DNA of 54,374 nucleotides from Latilactobacillus graminis DSM 20719 (GTDB lineage Bacteria; Bacillota; Bacilli; Lactobacillales; Lactobacillaceae). The position numbers and the translations under genes are program-made. Positions 37,644-46,917 of this stretch are shown piece after piece. Positions within the stretch are counted from its first letter, which is position 1, and each line of letters begins with the position of its first letter. The stretch is from contig NZ_AYZB01000037.1 of NCBI RefSeq assembly GCF_001436415.1, positions 1-54,374 on the forward strand, in the 5' to 3' direction. The notes under the pieces were generated by a model. It was not told the origin of the DNA. It was given only the letters and a program-made list of their open reading frames with translations, and ran no database searches.

Positions 37644-38543
37644 CTAATCCCAAGTTTGTTTATGCGCATCCATCACGTACCATAGGGCTTTTGTAATTCG
37701 CTGGTATCCTAGATGATTGGGATGAAAATGATCATCTGGGCTGATGTAAGGATTTAAATTTTCATTCGCCGCTAATGTTTTTTTCAACTGAGTGCTATCC
37801 ATCTTAGCCAGTGATTGGGTCTGTTTAACAAAATGTCCATCACCACGAGTAATCATCCGATTACTATCCACATAATACACTGTTTTAAAATCGTCGGCTA
37901 CCGCTTGCGCCGTTTTGTTCCACTCAGCCACTGCCTTGGACATTCCCGTGATTTCCGGGAAATAGACATAAAACGGATTATAGACGCCTAGAATAAAGAC
38001 TGGTGCCTCCGGATTATACTTTCTAATTTGGGTCATTAAAGTGAGCAAATGCGCTTGGTATTTCTTTTGTCCAGCTATGATCCGACTCTGGTTCAGTTCA
38101 AAAAAATTATTCTGCAAAACGGTCATTAAGTCGTTACCCCCAACCGTTAACGTTACAATATTTGCTTTTGACAGTTTTTTTTGCAGTGACTTTTGACTAC
38201 GGACGCGTTTTTCAATCTGAACACTGGTATCTCCGGTCACACCGTAATTCGTGGTTTTAACCGGGTGATTCGTCACTTGCTTAATTTGATCAGCGATTAA
38301 GGACACGTAGCCTTCCTTATGGCTTTCATCTCCGACACCATGTGTTAGGGAATCGCCAATGGCAACTAACTGCAAAGTTTTTTGTTTTTTGGTGTTGATC
38401 CTTTTTTGGGAGGTACGCGTTGATATGACCGTTTTTTGTATTTGATTCGGTCGGGGCATAAACAGCTGCCAAATTATAAAAACGCCTAATATTACCCCAA
38501 TAAATAAGCCTAAGTCAATTAAAATCTGTCGTGCTTTTTTCAA
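37644..38543 (-). CDS. ypmR: SGNH/GDSL-family hydrolase (YpmR-like)
   Basis: 299 aa from a TTG at 38543 behind GAGGTG; the frame is open to 38600 without a better start. Seen: a membrane anchor helix close to the N-terminus (LGLFIGVILGVFIIWQLF), block I GDSLTHGVGDE with the nucleophilic Ser, TVGGNDLM (block III Gly/Asn), and DDHFHPNHLGYQ with the catalytic Asp and His. Probably a surface-anchored lipase or esterase; the substrate is unknown. With ypmS it may act on envelope lipids, which is an inference. Confidence 0.88.
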   Translation of the reverse strand: MKKARQILIDLGLFIGVILGVFIIWQLFMPRPNQIQKTVISTRTSQKRINTKKQKTLQLVAIGDSLTHGVGDESHKEGYVSLIADQIKQVTNHPVKTTNYGVTGDTSVQIEKRVRSQKSLQKKLSKANIVTLTVGGNDLMTVLQNNFFELNQSRIIAGQKKYQAHLLTLMTQIRKYNPEAPVFILGVYNPFYVYFPEITGMSKAVAEWNKTAQAVADDFKTVYYVDSNRMITRGDGHFVKQTQSLAKMDSTQLKKTLAANENLNPYISPDDHFHPNHLGYQRITKALWYVMDAHKQTWD

Positions 38544-38577
38544 ACGTGACACCTCGGTTATCTCTAGATAATAGATA

Positions 38578-38609
38578 AGGCTGGGACAATTTAATGTCAA
38601 CCAGCCTTA
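38578..38609 (-). terminator. Stem-loop after the third degV gene
   Basis: AAGGCTGG and CCAGCCTT pair around a 16-base loop. There is no clear T run on the minus strand, so it may be a weak terminator or an RNA-stabilising hairpin. Confidence 0.4.
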
Positions 38610-38634
38610 GTGTTAATGCATTAATTGTAATACT

Positions 38635-39480
38635 TTAGTTCTCAGTATAGTACATCACAGCAAAGGCTCCCGCCCCAGAGTGGGTCGCAATCACTGGATC
38701 TGTCGCCCGCACCAAAATTTCGATATTCGGGAAAACCGCTTGTAATTGTGCTTTAATTTTTTCACTCAATTCTAAACCATCTGCATGTGAAATACCAATG
38801 GCCCGAATATTTTTCAGACCGCGCATCTCTACTTCCATCTCGTCAATAAATTTCGTGATGGTCTTCATCCCCCGACCTTTACGGAGAACCTTCAATTCAC
38901 TATCAGCAACTTGCAGAACTACTTTAATGTTTAATAAGTTTGAAATCACACCGGCAGCATGACTTAAACGACCACCTTTTACGAGATTCGTTAAGTTAGT
39001 TACGCCCATATACAATTTTGTGTGGTCATGAACATCTTGAATTGCTGCTAAAGCATCAGCCATGTTTCCACCATTTTCAACAACTTCCGCCGCCTTTAAT
39101 ACTTGAAAAGCCATTGCCCGATCTGTAAAGTCACTATCAATAACCGTCACGTCAGCCTTTGCCATTTCACCAGCTTGACGTGCTGTATCAACAGTCCCGC
39201 TGATTGCCCGGAGCATATGGATTGATAAAATTTGACTCCCATCAGCAGCTAATTGTTCATACGTTTCAACAAAATTACCAATTGCCGGTTGGCTTGTCTT
39301 CGGTAAGGCGCTAGCACTGGCCATTTCAGTCATAAACTGATCACGGGTAATTGTTTCACCATCAATATACACGGTATTATCAATCATAATTGTCAACGGA
39401 ATAACTGTAATGTGATGTTCTTTAATTTCTTCAGGGGTTAGTTGGATTGATGAGTCTGTTACGATTTTAATATTAGCCAC
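38635..39480 (-). CDS. DegV family fatty-acid-binding protein
   Basis: About 281 aa from a GTG at 39480 (VANIKIVTDSSIQLTP), which aligns with the usual DegV start; the open frame reaches 39534, and a GTG at 39495 is also possible. No strong ribosome binding site marks any of these. Seen: IVTDSSIQLTP, ALPKTSQPAIGNF, SIHMLRAISGTVD, NLTNLVKGGRLSHAAG, and HSGAGAFAVMYYTEN. Third DegV paralogue in the window and the one most similar to the copy at 4726. Confidence 0.85.
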   Translation of the reverse strand: MANIKIVTDSSIQLTPEEIKEHHITVIPLTIMIDNTVYIDGETITRDQFMTEMASASALPKTSQPAIGNFVETYEQLAADGSQILSIHMLRAISGTVDTARQAGEMAKADVTVIDSDFTDRAMAFQVLKAAEVVENGGNMADALAAIQDVHDHTKLYMGVTNLTNLVKGGRLSHAAGVISNLLNIKVVLQVADSELKVLRKGRGMKTITKFIDEMEVEMRGLKNIRAIGISHADGLELSEKIKAQLQAVFPNIEILVRATDPVIATHSGAGAFAVMYYTEN

Positions 39481-39640
39481 TATTAATTCAGCCACGCTTT
39501 CTATCTTGAATTCTGGACAAATAAGTGTCCACAATTTTTATGATTATTTCTATTAACAGTATATCAAACAATCCCATTTTTTTCACCAAAAGTTACTGTA
39601 TAAACCAGATTATGTCGTAATTAGTGATACTAACAACGCA

Positions 39641-39690
39641 AAAGCGCCAATTTCTTTAGCTTGTTTTTGGCTAAAAGAAACCGGCGCTTG
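39641..39690 (-). terminator. Terminator of the malonate decarboxylase operon
   Basis: AAGCGCC with GGCGCTT, and TTTCTTTAGC with GCTAAAAGAAA, pair into one long hairpin. Outer arms AATTAGTGAT and ATCACTAATT extend the symmetry and include the mdcB stop codon. Confidence 0.8.
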
Positions 39691-39694
39691 ATCA

Positions 39695-40540
39695 CTAATT
39701 TTTACCTCTGTAAAATTGCCGATTAACGGCAATTATTAATAGACTAGCTGATAACAAATCAGCGCTTCCACCAGGTGAAATATGTTTTTGTTGGCAATAC
39801 TTTTGTAAATCTGTAAAACTAGCATTCGGTAATGATGTTTGACCAGCGGACATCGCTAGGCGTTGCATTTCAATTAGTGTTCCTTGATCGCTACGATGTA
39901 ACACACAAGTGTCTGTCACACTACTCATTAAAGTTAATAACATTTGTAATTGATACTGTTGAGATGTCGCTGTCTGCCATTTAACATATGTTTCAAGTGC
40001 CAAAGAAATATGCGGATAACCCAGTACTGCTTCTTCATAAGCCCCATTCACCCGATAACGTTGCTTCACCGCTTCACCGTGTGTTAGTTGCTTATTTTGG
40101 TAACGAGAATCAGGAAATTGCGCTAAGTGACTAACTAGCTTCAAAAGTTCATCAGTTTGGATTGATTGTCCCGTACTGATTCGTTGGGCATAGACAGTCG
40201 TCAATAGCCCCATTACCCAGATCGCACCTTTATGAGTATTAATCCCGTTAGTTTCTTTAAACATCGCCTGCTCAGCTTTACGACCAATGTGTGCGATGGT
40301 CTCGCGTAAAGTCTGACTGATTGGTTGCAGCCAAGCAGCTTGTGCCATCTGTTCAAAATAAGGCGTTAAAGCCCGCGCAGACTTGATAAATAAAGCCAGA
40401 TCCATATCCGAATGGGCCCCATTATTAAGTGCATCCACTAAACCTGGTTTGGGACTTAAGCTAACTTCATCGACCAAAGCTTGTTCGACTAGGCTTGCTA
40501 ATTGCTTTGTAACTACTTGTTGGGTCTTATTTTTTATCAA
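39695..40540 (-). CDS. mdcB: Triphosphoribosyl-dephospho-CoA synthase (MdcB/CitG family)
   Basis: 281 aa. Makes the 2'-(5''-triphosphoribosyl)-3'-dephospho-CoA precursor of the malonate decarboxylase prosthetic group. Seen: EVSLSPKPGLVDALNNGAH, HSDMDLALF, ETNGINTHKGAIWVMGLL, the standard CitG/MdcB motifs, and SPGGSADLLSASLLI at the end. Start codon TTG (40540) behind AAGGAG. Being in the mdc operon makes MdcB the better name than CitG. Last gene of the operon. Confidence 0.92.
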   Translation of the reverse strand: MIKNKTQQVVTKQLASLVEQALVDEVSLSPKPGLVDALNNGAHSDMDLALFIKSARALTPYFEQMAQAAWLQPISQTLRETIAHIGRKAEQAMFKETNGINTHKGAIWVMGLLTTVYAQRISTGQSIQTDELLKLVSHLAQFPDSRYQNKQLTHGEAVKQRYRVNGAYEEAVLGYPHISLALETYVKWQTATSQQYQLQMLLTLMSSVTDTCVLHRSDQGTLIEMQRLAMSAGQTSLPNASFTDLQKYCQQKHISPGGSADLLSASLLIIAVNRQFYRGKN

Positions 40541-40552
40541 AAGCGAAACTCC

Positions 40553-41635
40553 TTAACTAAATTGTTGCTTAATCCCTAACCAACCTAGATGGAGGAGCCA
40601 GCTTAGCATAAATGCTACAGTTGTTGTACTTAAGTAAGCAACCACAATCATTGCTCCCATTGGTAGTTTCAACCAGGTTGTTTTAAAGACTAACAATAAA
40701 GCTTGAAAGACAAATACATTGGCTAAATAAGTTCGATAAGCATAAAGCGATAACCACTTAAACAAACGTAACTTAGGTGATTGGTTAATAATCATTCTTG
40801 AGGCAAATGTAAAGACCATTAAAATAATACTCAAACTATATAAACTTTGTAATGTATTTAGATACGGCGCATGCCCAAAGTTAATATCGCCAGGATATGC
40901 CAGCAAGGCACGGACTGATAAGCCACCGACCACTAAACTAATTGGTAATAGTGCAAAACGAATCCGATTTAACTGTTTAAAAAGGGCTTCATGATAGACA
41001 AATCCAGCAACCCCATAGATTCCATAGATCAAAAAGCTTACTACAAAGCGGTCTAACAAATACCAACGATTAGCTAATGGTCCATTTAAAACTGCTGTAT
41101 TGTAAAAGAGATACCAACCTATATAGAGAATCGTTGCACCTGTCAGGACAGGCCACACAAGTTTACGTTTATTTAAAACATGATACCCCAACCAAATAAA
41201 GAATGGCATACATAGTTGAATCTGCAGCATCATCACGGTATACCATAGATGTGGTGCTCCATCACCCGTAATGAATTTCAACAAAAAAGTGCCAAGATTA
41301 TTATATGGTGTTTCTTGCTGTACACCAGGAAAAACCAACAAATAGACCGTTGTCCATAATAAATACGGTACTACTAATTCGAAAAATTTATCTTTTAAAA
41401 ATTCAAAATAAGATGTCTTCTCACTCGTTTTGACCATATTATAAACAATCGAAAAAATAAAAATTGGCGCCGTATATTTAACAAAAACATACAATGTCCC
41501 AATTAAAGCCGCAGTTGTCTGATCATGGCAATTAGACAATGCGAAACTTAATATGGTTTGTAAAATCACTGCCGTAACAGCTGATACTTTTTGAAAATCA
41601 CTAACGTTTGTTTTTGTTTTCTGATCTTCGAACAT
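40553..41635 (-). CDS. Acyltransferase-3 family integral membrane protein
   Basis: 360 aa, about ten membrane helices. Seen: the family-typical DKFFELVVPYLLWTTVYLLV, the central HLWYTVMMLQIQLCMPFFIWL, and SLYAYRTYLANVFVFQ. This family (OafA/WecH/OatA-like membrane domain) moves acyl groups, usually acetyl or succinyl, to extracytoplasmic sugars or lipids. Here there is no fused SGNH domain. It lies between mdcG and mdcB with gaps of 13 bases and 12 bases on the same strand, so it is part of the mdc operon. That position is unusual: mdc operons normally hold a malonate transporter (MdcF or MdcLM) there. Whether it has anything to do with malonate is unknown. Confidence 0.85.
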   Translation of the reverse strand: MFEDQKTKTNVSDFQKVSAVTAVILQTILSFALSNCHDQTTAALIGTLYVFVKYTAPIFIFSIVYNMVKTSEKTSYFEFLKDKFFELVVPYLLWTTVYLLVFPGVQQETPYNNLGTFLLKFITGDGAPHLWYTVMMLQIQLCMPFFIWLGYHVLNKRKLVWPVLTGATILYIGWYLFYNTAVLNGPLANRWYLLDRFVVSFLIYGIYGVAGFVYHEALFKQLNRIRFALLPISLVVGGLSVRALLAYPGDINFGHAPYLNTLQSLYSLSIILMVFTFASRMIINQSPKLRLFKWLSLYAYRTYLANVFVFQALLLVFKTTWLKLPMGAMIVVAYLSTTTVAFMLSWLLHLGWLGIKQQFS

Positions 41636-41648
41636 TTTTTCCTCCCAA

Positions 41649-42245
41649 TTATGACCAAATTTCTTTGGTTAAAATCGGACCAGTATCAGTTTTTAGCAGA
41701 ATTTTTTTATCCGGAGTCCGTAAATATTCTTTTAGCGCAAACCCACCCTTTAGTGTTATTACTTGTGTATCAAATTGTTCAAAGAACAAACGATTTTTAA
41801 TAATAACTGATAGTGGTATTTCCGTTGGCGCATTAGCATAAAGTAATAAATCAAAATCACTTGTTGGCTTAATGGCTTGAATCCCAGATGTTAGTTCAAA
41901 TCCCAAACTGCCACCAACGCCCCATTTGAACCCAGCTAGTATTTTTTGAGCCACATGGTATTGTTCATAAACAGGAAATTGAGCAATCTCAGCTGCTCTA
42001 AAAGATTCGCGCTTAGTAATCTCCCAAGGATGTATAATCGCTTGTATCGCGGTTGTTGGAATTTCTAAAGCAAACCGCTGATTACGAGCAATACCTCGTA
42101 ATCCAATCGGTACTAAATCTGGTTGGCTAGGTAATCCCCGCCGAATAACACCAAAAACTTGTTTTGACAGCGCTAATTGCCGTACTAATTCCCGTTGCTG
42201 AATAACTGCTTGATTGAAGCGAACAATATCATGTGCAAATTTCAT
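41649..42245 (-). CDS. mdcG: Malonate decarboxylase holo-ACP synthase (phosphoribosyl-dephospho-CoA transferase)
   Basis: 198 aa. Attaches the dephospho-CoA-derived group to MdcC. Seen: FGVIRRGLPSQPDLVPIGLRG, the nucleotidyltransferase-type acid pair in SDFDLLLY, and the GGSLGFELTSGIQAIKPTSDFD stretch given here in parts as GGSLGFELTSG and IKPTSDFD. It lies 3 bases after mdcDE on the same strand. Shorter N- and C-termini than proteobacterial MdcG, but catalytic features are retained. Confidence 0.88.
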   Translation of the reverse strand: MKFAHDIVRFNQAVIQQRELVRQLALSKQVFGVIRRGLPSQPDLVPIGLRGIARNQRFALEIPTTAIQAIIHPWEITKRESFRAAEIAQFPVYEQYHVAQKILAGFKWGVGGSLGFELTSGIQAIKPTSDFDLLLYANAPTEIPLSVIIKNRLFFEQFDTQVITLKGGFALKEYLRTPDKKILLKTDTGPILTKEIWS

Positions 42246-42248
42246 TCT

Positions 42249-43931
42249 TTAAGCATTCCATTCTTCATTCATTTTAGCCTGAACTTTATTCGTTTCAACG
42301 CGACCCATTTTAACGGCAATCTCATTTGTATAACGGGCCGTCAACATTGTATCGTTTGTACGGCGAACGTCTTCAATTGCGTCATTAACTGCAGATATAA
42401 CAGCATTAACATTGGTAATGGATGTCGATTGATCGGTTATTTTTTCTAAGAAACGGTAGAGAGCCCCTAATTTATTGTAATTACGAATATCATAAGCAAT
42501 TGAAGGAACTTGTTCAGCAGCAGCTTCAATTTCAGCAATTGAACGTTTCGTAATCCGGCTGGCGCTTTCTTTAGACATGGCTTGAACCGAAATTGCAGGA
42601 CTATTTAAAGCAATTAAACGGCTGGATTGCAGACCATGTGCTAAAAACGCACCAGAAATTGCATTCCCAACAATCACACCGATAATTGGATGTCCAGCTT
42701 GTCTCAGCTTAGCGTAGGCAGCAGCACTATTGGCAAGTGCAACATGAATTCCAATTAATTCTTCGTTATATCCGTAAGCTTGACTAGGAACATCAATAAC
42801 GACCACAATTGGACGCTTAACGGCTTTATTCTGATCTGCTTCATAGATATGATTTAAAATCTGAGCCATGCGGAAGCCTTCCACCAATCCGACTTCACCA
42901 TCTCGAACACGATACATTGGATTTTTAGGATCTGGCACAATCGCAGTCACTACCACGTCTTCATTAAACCGCTTTGAATCTCCATAATAGACAGTACTTA
43001 CTGTTGAATTTGGATTCTTTAACCCCGTTAATGCTTGGAACCAATCGTAACCAACACTCGTTGTTGCTGGTGTTGCTTGTTCAGTGATCACTGGTAAGTC
43101 CACTGATTGCGCTTGATGCTCGATGAGTGCTTGATTATAGCTTTCAATTGTCATTGGTTTTGAAAGATCAAGCGAATCTAATAGGGATAAGTAAAAGTCA
43201 GCGTTTTCACTACGATGGCTATCCTTCCGCTCAAGCATTGCCGCCAAAACTGCCGACTTAATACTTTCAACACTATCAGTCACCAACTCATCAATAATTT
43301 GAGCTTGAACTCGTTGACGCGCACCTATTGTATTCCAAATTAAATCTTTATCACTTGAATCAAACTCACGAACACCGGCCTCTTGCTCAATTACTTCAGG
43401 ACCGTTCAGGCCAACGCGTGCTTTTTTGGTTGTAATTAAATAACTCATTAAAGCTGAAGTGATGGACATTCCCCCAAATGAACCGACACGACCGGGAACG
43501 ACCCCAATTACGGGCACATATTTTTTGAGTGCCACAATTAAGTTACCGATTTCAGAGATGGAAAGCAGACCATAGTTCGCTTCTTGTAAACGAACCCCTC
43601 CTGTATCCAATACAATAATTGGGAAAATTTCATGTCCATTTTGATTTTCTTCTAAAGCATGACTTAGCGCAGCAATAATCTTTGCACCAGAGACCTCACC
43701 AATCCCACCGCCTTGAAAGCTACCTTCCATCGCAATCACAACCACTTTTTTATGTCCAATCGTCCCTAATGACACGACAATCCCATCATCACTTTCTGGG
43801 ACGATACCTTGAGCAACTAGGTTAGGCGCTATCATCTGATCAAATGGCCCAACTAATTCGCGACCATTTTCTGTATCTAATAAAGCATTAACCCGTTCAC
43901 GCGCATTTAATTCTACAAAACTATTTTTCAT
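42249..43931 (-). CDS. mdcDE: Malonate decarboxylase beta-gamma fusion subunit (MdcD-MdcE)
   Basis: 560 aa, about the sum of separate MdcD and MdcE. The complex decarboxylates malonyl-S-ACP to acetyl-S-ACP. Residues 1-270 are MdcD-like (carboxyltransferase fold: GSFQGGGIGEVSGAK, LDTGGVRLQEAN, GRVGSFGGMSITSALMSY). Residues about 295-540 are MdcE-like (WFQALTGLKNP, GVIVGNAISGAFLAHGLQS). A short linker with TEQATPATTS joins them. I found no stop or frameshift between the parts, so the fusion looks real. Its start overlaps the end of mdcC by 11 bases. Confidence 0.92.
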   Translation of the reverse strand: MKNSFVELNARERVNALLDTENGRELVGPFDQMIAPNLVAQGIVPESDDGIVVSLGTIGHKKVVVIAMEGSFQGGGIGEVSGAKIIAALSHALEENQNGHEIFPIIVLDTGGVRLQEANYGLLSISEIGNLIVALKKYVPVIGVVPGRVGSFGGMSITSALMSYLITTKKARVGLNGPEVIEQEAGVREFDSSDKDLIWNTIGARQRVQAQIIDELVTDSVESIKSAVLAAMLERKDSHRSENADFYLSLLDSLDLSKPMTIESYNQALIEHQAQSVDLPVITEQATPATTSVGYDWFQALTGLKNPNSTVSTVYYGDSKRFNEDVVVTAIVPDPKNPMYRVRDGEVGLVEGFRMAQILNHIYEADQNKAVKRPIVVVIDVPSQAYGYNEELIGIHVALANSAAAYAKLRQAGHPIIGVIVGNAISGAFLAHGLQSSRLIALNSPAISVQAMSKESASRITKRSIAEIEAAAEQVPSIAYDIRNYNKLGALYRFLEKITDQSTSITNVNAVISAVNDAIEDVRRTNDTMLTARYTNEIAVKMGRVETNKVQAKMNEEWNA

Positions 43932-44220
43932 CAGCTAGTTCCTCCATTGCTTGGGTTAATCGAAGGTAAACAACACCAGGTGTTGCCCCGAAGTCATTAA
44001 TTACAATATCGGCCGAAATCGGATAACGATCGAAAAAGCGTGTTAAAACATTACCCCATACCTTATCAAAACCGTCACTACCGGTACGAACTTTGACAGT
44101 TGATTCTGATTTATCAGTTGGAAACATTAAGATTTCTAAATCTCCGGACCCAACTACGCCAACATGGACTCTTTTGCTAATTGGCTGACTTGTTTGATAT
44201 TGATAAGCTAATTGTTCCAT
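43921..44220 (-). CDS. mdcC: Malonate decarboxylase acyl carrier protein
   Basis: 99 aa. Carries the dephospho-CoA-type prosthetic group that shuttles the malonyl and acetyl thioesters. Seen: GVVGSGDLEIL with S25, the expected modified serine, and the C-terminal GATPGVVYLRLTQAMEEL. Translationally coupled to mdcDE by an 11-base overlap. Confidence 0.92.
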   Translation of the reverse strand: MEQLAYQYQTSQPISKRVHVGVVGSGDLEILMFPTDKSESTVKVRTGSDGFDKVWGNVLTRFFDRYPISADIVINDFGATPGVVYLRLTQAMEELADEK

Positions 44221-44235
44221 AAAAATCTCCCTTTC

Positions 44236-45882
44236 CTATGACCAAGTTCTAAATTTCATTGGTGGTTCATATAAACCATCTGACCACTCGACTAAATCGT
44301 CGATTGTTTGAGCTGCTAATAATGAACGTTTAGCATCACTCCGCTTAATCCCTAGATCTTCGGGTAACTTAACAATCCCTGCATGCCGTAACTGATCTAA
44401 TGATTCTTTAGTACTTGTCATCCCTAAAGGTGTGACACCACCAATCGCGGCAATGGCAGCTTGGCGTTGGGCTTTGCTAGTTGCCTTGTAAAGATAAGCA
44501 ATGCCTTCTTCAGTAACAATATGCGTTGTGTCTTCGCTATAAATCATGACCGGTGCATTAGCAAGCCCCGCTTGTTTTTGAACCGCTAAAGCATCCAAAT
44601 TTTCAACAAAAATTGGTTTCTTATTAGCACCATATGTTTCAACCATTTGTACCACTAGTTTTTGGCCTTTACCCAATGCATTATCTTGATCACGCAATGA
44701 TTGCCAAGCAGGGGTTGAGTGCCGCCGACCACCAGGATTATGTCCCATATTAGGTGCTCCACCAAACCCGGATAACCGTCCGCGCGTTACAGTTGAAGAA
44801 TTACCATCATAATCTAATTGAAGTGTTGAACCGATAAACATATCAACAGCATATTGGCCAGCAATTTGCCCCAAAACCCGATTACTGCGCATTGTGCCAT
44901 CTTGACCTACGAAGAAAATATCAGGACGGGCAGCAATGTATTTTTCCATACCAACTTCGCCGCCAAAGCTATGAATACTTTCAACCCAACCCGATTCAAT
45001 CGCCGGAATAATTGTTGGATGTGGGTTCAAAACCCAATTTCTAGCAATCTTACCCTTAAGGCCTAATGATGCCCCATACGTTGGTAAAAGTAATTCAATC
45101 GCTGCGGTATTAAAACCAATCCCATGGTTTAATGATTGAACACCATGTTCAGCATAAATCCCCTTAATTGCCATCATCGCCATTAAGATTTGTAGTTCTG
45201 TAATATTTTGTGGATCTCGCGTGAAAAGAGCTTCTAATTCATAAGGTTTATCAGCAGGAACCACAACATCAACCCAACCTGCGGGGATATCAATCCGTGG
45301 TAATTCATCAACGACTTCATTAACCTGAACGATAACAATTCCATCTTTAAAAGCCGCTGCTTCAACGATTGTTGGTGTCTCTTCGGTATTAAAACCGGTA
45401 TACAAGTTCCCAGCTTTATCCGCTTTATCGGCGGCCACTAAAACGACATTGGGGATTAAATCGATAAATAAACGGCCATATAGTTCAAGGTAAGTATGAA
45501 TATCACCTAATTTCATTTTGCCATCTTCAATCATTTGTGAAACACGGACGCTCTGGGCGCCAGCATACGAAAAATCAATTTTTGAGGCAATTTTACGTTC
45601 AAAAATATCTAAATGTTCTGGACGCGAAATACTCGACATAATCATGTGCAAGTGATTCACTTTTTTAGGATTAACCAGATTTAAACTTTGTGATAAAAAA
45701 CTTGCTTGCTTTTGGTTGTCCCCTTCCAAAACAACTTTGTCGCCAGGAGCAATTAGTGCCTCTAATACAGTGATAATTTGATTTGTTTCAACATATTTGC
45801 CAGTCATTAGATTACTAATCTTGGCTAATCGTTGTGCTTTTTGAACACGTTTTGTGTCCCAATTCCGTTGTGGTTTTTCCAT
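44236..45882 (-). CDS. mdcA: Malonate decarboxylase alpha subunit (acetyl-S-ACP:malonate ACP transferase)
   Basis: 548 aa from ATG 45882, one codon inside the open frame, with GGAG at good spacing. Exchanges acetyl for malonyl on MdcC. Seen: RNWDTKRVQKAQRLA at the front, GDNQKQASFLSQSL, and GFGGAPNMGHNPGGRRHSTPAW, a strong MdcA signature. Lies 3 bases downstream of mdcH. Confidence 0.94.
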   Translation of the reverse strand: MEKPQRNWDTKRVQKAQRLAKISNLMTGKYVETNQIITVLEALIAPGDKVVLEGDNQKQASFLSQSLNLVNPKKVNHLHMIMSSISRPEHLDIFERKIASKIDFSYAGAQSVRVSQMIEDGKMKLGDIHTYLELYGRLFIDLIPNVVLVAADKADKAGNLYTGFNTEETPTIVEAAAFKDGIVIVQVNEVVDELPRIDIPAGWVDVVVPADKPYELEALFTRDPQNITELQILMAMMAIKGIYAEHGVQSLNHGIGFNTAAIELLLPTYGASLGLKGKIARNWVLNPHPTIIPAIESGWVESIHSFGGEVGMEKYIAARPDIFFVGQDGTMRSNRVLGQIAGQYAVDMFIGSTLQLDYDGNSSTVTRGRLSGFGGAPNMGHNPGGRRHSTPAWQSLRDQDNALGKGQKLVVQMVETYGANKKPIFVENLDALAVQKQAGLANAPVMIYSEDTTHIVTEEGIAYLYKATSKAQRQAAIAAIGGVTPLGMTSTKESLDQLRHAGIVKLPEDLGIKRSDAKRSLLAAQTIDDLVEWSDGLYEPPMKFRTWS

Positions 45883-45888
45883 CAATGT

Positions 45889-46797
45889 TCATCTCCATTT
45901 TTGATATAGAAACGTTGCGTCATCAACTCCATGTTGGTCAATATTAATTGTGCGAATAGACCGCTCACCAAACTTGGCATGTATCAACTTCGTCAGTGTA
46001 TTGCCAGGTGGAAATTCAAGGGTCAGATTCATTCCCATCTCTTTAGCAACATCCATCATCTGATTCCATTGAACAGGTTGCGCAATATTTTCTAGTAAAT
46101 CTTGCCGAATTACTTCAGTATCTTGAGTCATTCGACCGTCCGTATTTTTTAGATATGGACAAATTGTTGGGTGGAACGTTATTTGATTAATAAAAGGCGT
46201 CAATGCTGCGACTGTCGCTTGCATTAAACGACAATGTGATGGTACCGGTACTTTTAATAACTTAGCCGTACGGGCTTGCCGCAATTTCGCCGCTGCCAAT
46301 GTTTTCTGAAGCCCCGTAATCTCACCCGATATTGTGTGTTGCAACGGACAATTTTCGTTTGATAGGTATACTGGGTGCATCTCATCAAAAGTATCTTGAA
46401 CAACTTGCGCCACTTCAGTTCGGGTTAACCCAACAATGACTCCCATTGCATAGCCAGTTGGATAAGCTGCCTTCATCAAAACGGCACGTTGATAAACAAT
46501 CCTAACTGCATCGTCAAATGTGATTGCTTTACAAGCAACTGCAGCGCAAAAAGCACCTAATGAATGACCAGCCACTAAATCCGGCCTAATTTCATTTCTT
46601 TGAACCGCAGCTAATGCAGATAAACCTTTAACCAATAATGCTAATTGGATAAAAACAGTGTCCTCGTAATTTTCGGGCAAATCTTCAAGTTGATAACCAG
46701 TTATTTTTTTAATTCGCTCGATATATTGAGTCGGAACCGCCCTTAGCATTCCGACTTCCTGACTACCTTGTCCTGGGAATAAGAATGCTGTACTCAT
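45889..46797 (-). CDS. mdcH: Malonyl-CoA:ACP transacylase of malonate decarboxylase
   Basis: 302 aa. Charges the MdcC carrier with malonyl from malonyl-CoA to start the cycle. Seen: FLFPGQGSQEVGM, catalytic S79 in AGHSLGAFCAA, and SHCRLMQATVAAL with the catalytic His. FabD fold. First gene of the operon mdcH-A-C-DE-G-acyltransferase-B, with AGGAGG before ATG. In proteobacteria mdcH is usually last, so the order differs. Confidence 0.9.
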   Translation of the reverse strand: MSTAFLFPGQGSQEVGMLRAVPTQYIERIKKITGYQLEDLPENYEDTVFIQLALLVKGLSALAAVQRNEIRPDLVAGHSLGAFCAAVACKAITFDDAVRIVYQRAVLMKAAYPTGYAMGVIVGLTRTEVAQVVQDTFDEMHPVYLSNENCPLQHTISGEITGLQKTLAAAKLRQARTAKLLKVPVPSHCRLMQATVAALTPFINQITFHPTICPYLKNTDGRMTQDTEVIRQDLLENIAQPVQWNQMMDVAKEMGMNLTLEFPPGNTLTKLIHAKFGERSIRTINIDQHGVDDATFLYQKWR

Positions 46798-46917
46798 TGA
46801 TTTTCCTCCTTTCGTAACGACCGATTACTCTTTAATCTTAAGGGAGTTCTGTTATAATAAAAAATACTTAAAACAGATTGATTAATAACTAAAAGGTATC
46901 AATTAAGGTGGTCAATA
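46798..46917. promoter_or_regulatory. Divergent control region of mdcH and the LysR gene
   Basis: 120 bases between divergent starts. It holds TTGAT and ATCAA spaced by 15 bases (46878-46902), a LysR-type interrupted dyad, and an AT-rich TATAAC element towards mdcH. Autoregulation and malonate-dependent activation would fit family habit. Confidence 0.45.

Noticed and set aside
38530-38545. Match to the repeat-family start (GTGCTTTTTTCAAACGTG) in the ypmR gene
   Set aside because: It is inside the coding start of ypmR, has one indel relative to the family, and lacks the rest of the repeat.
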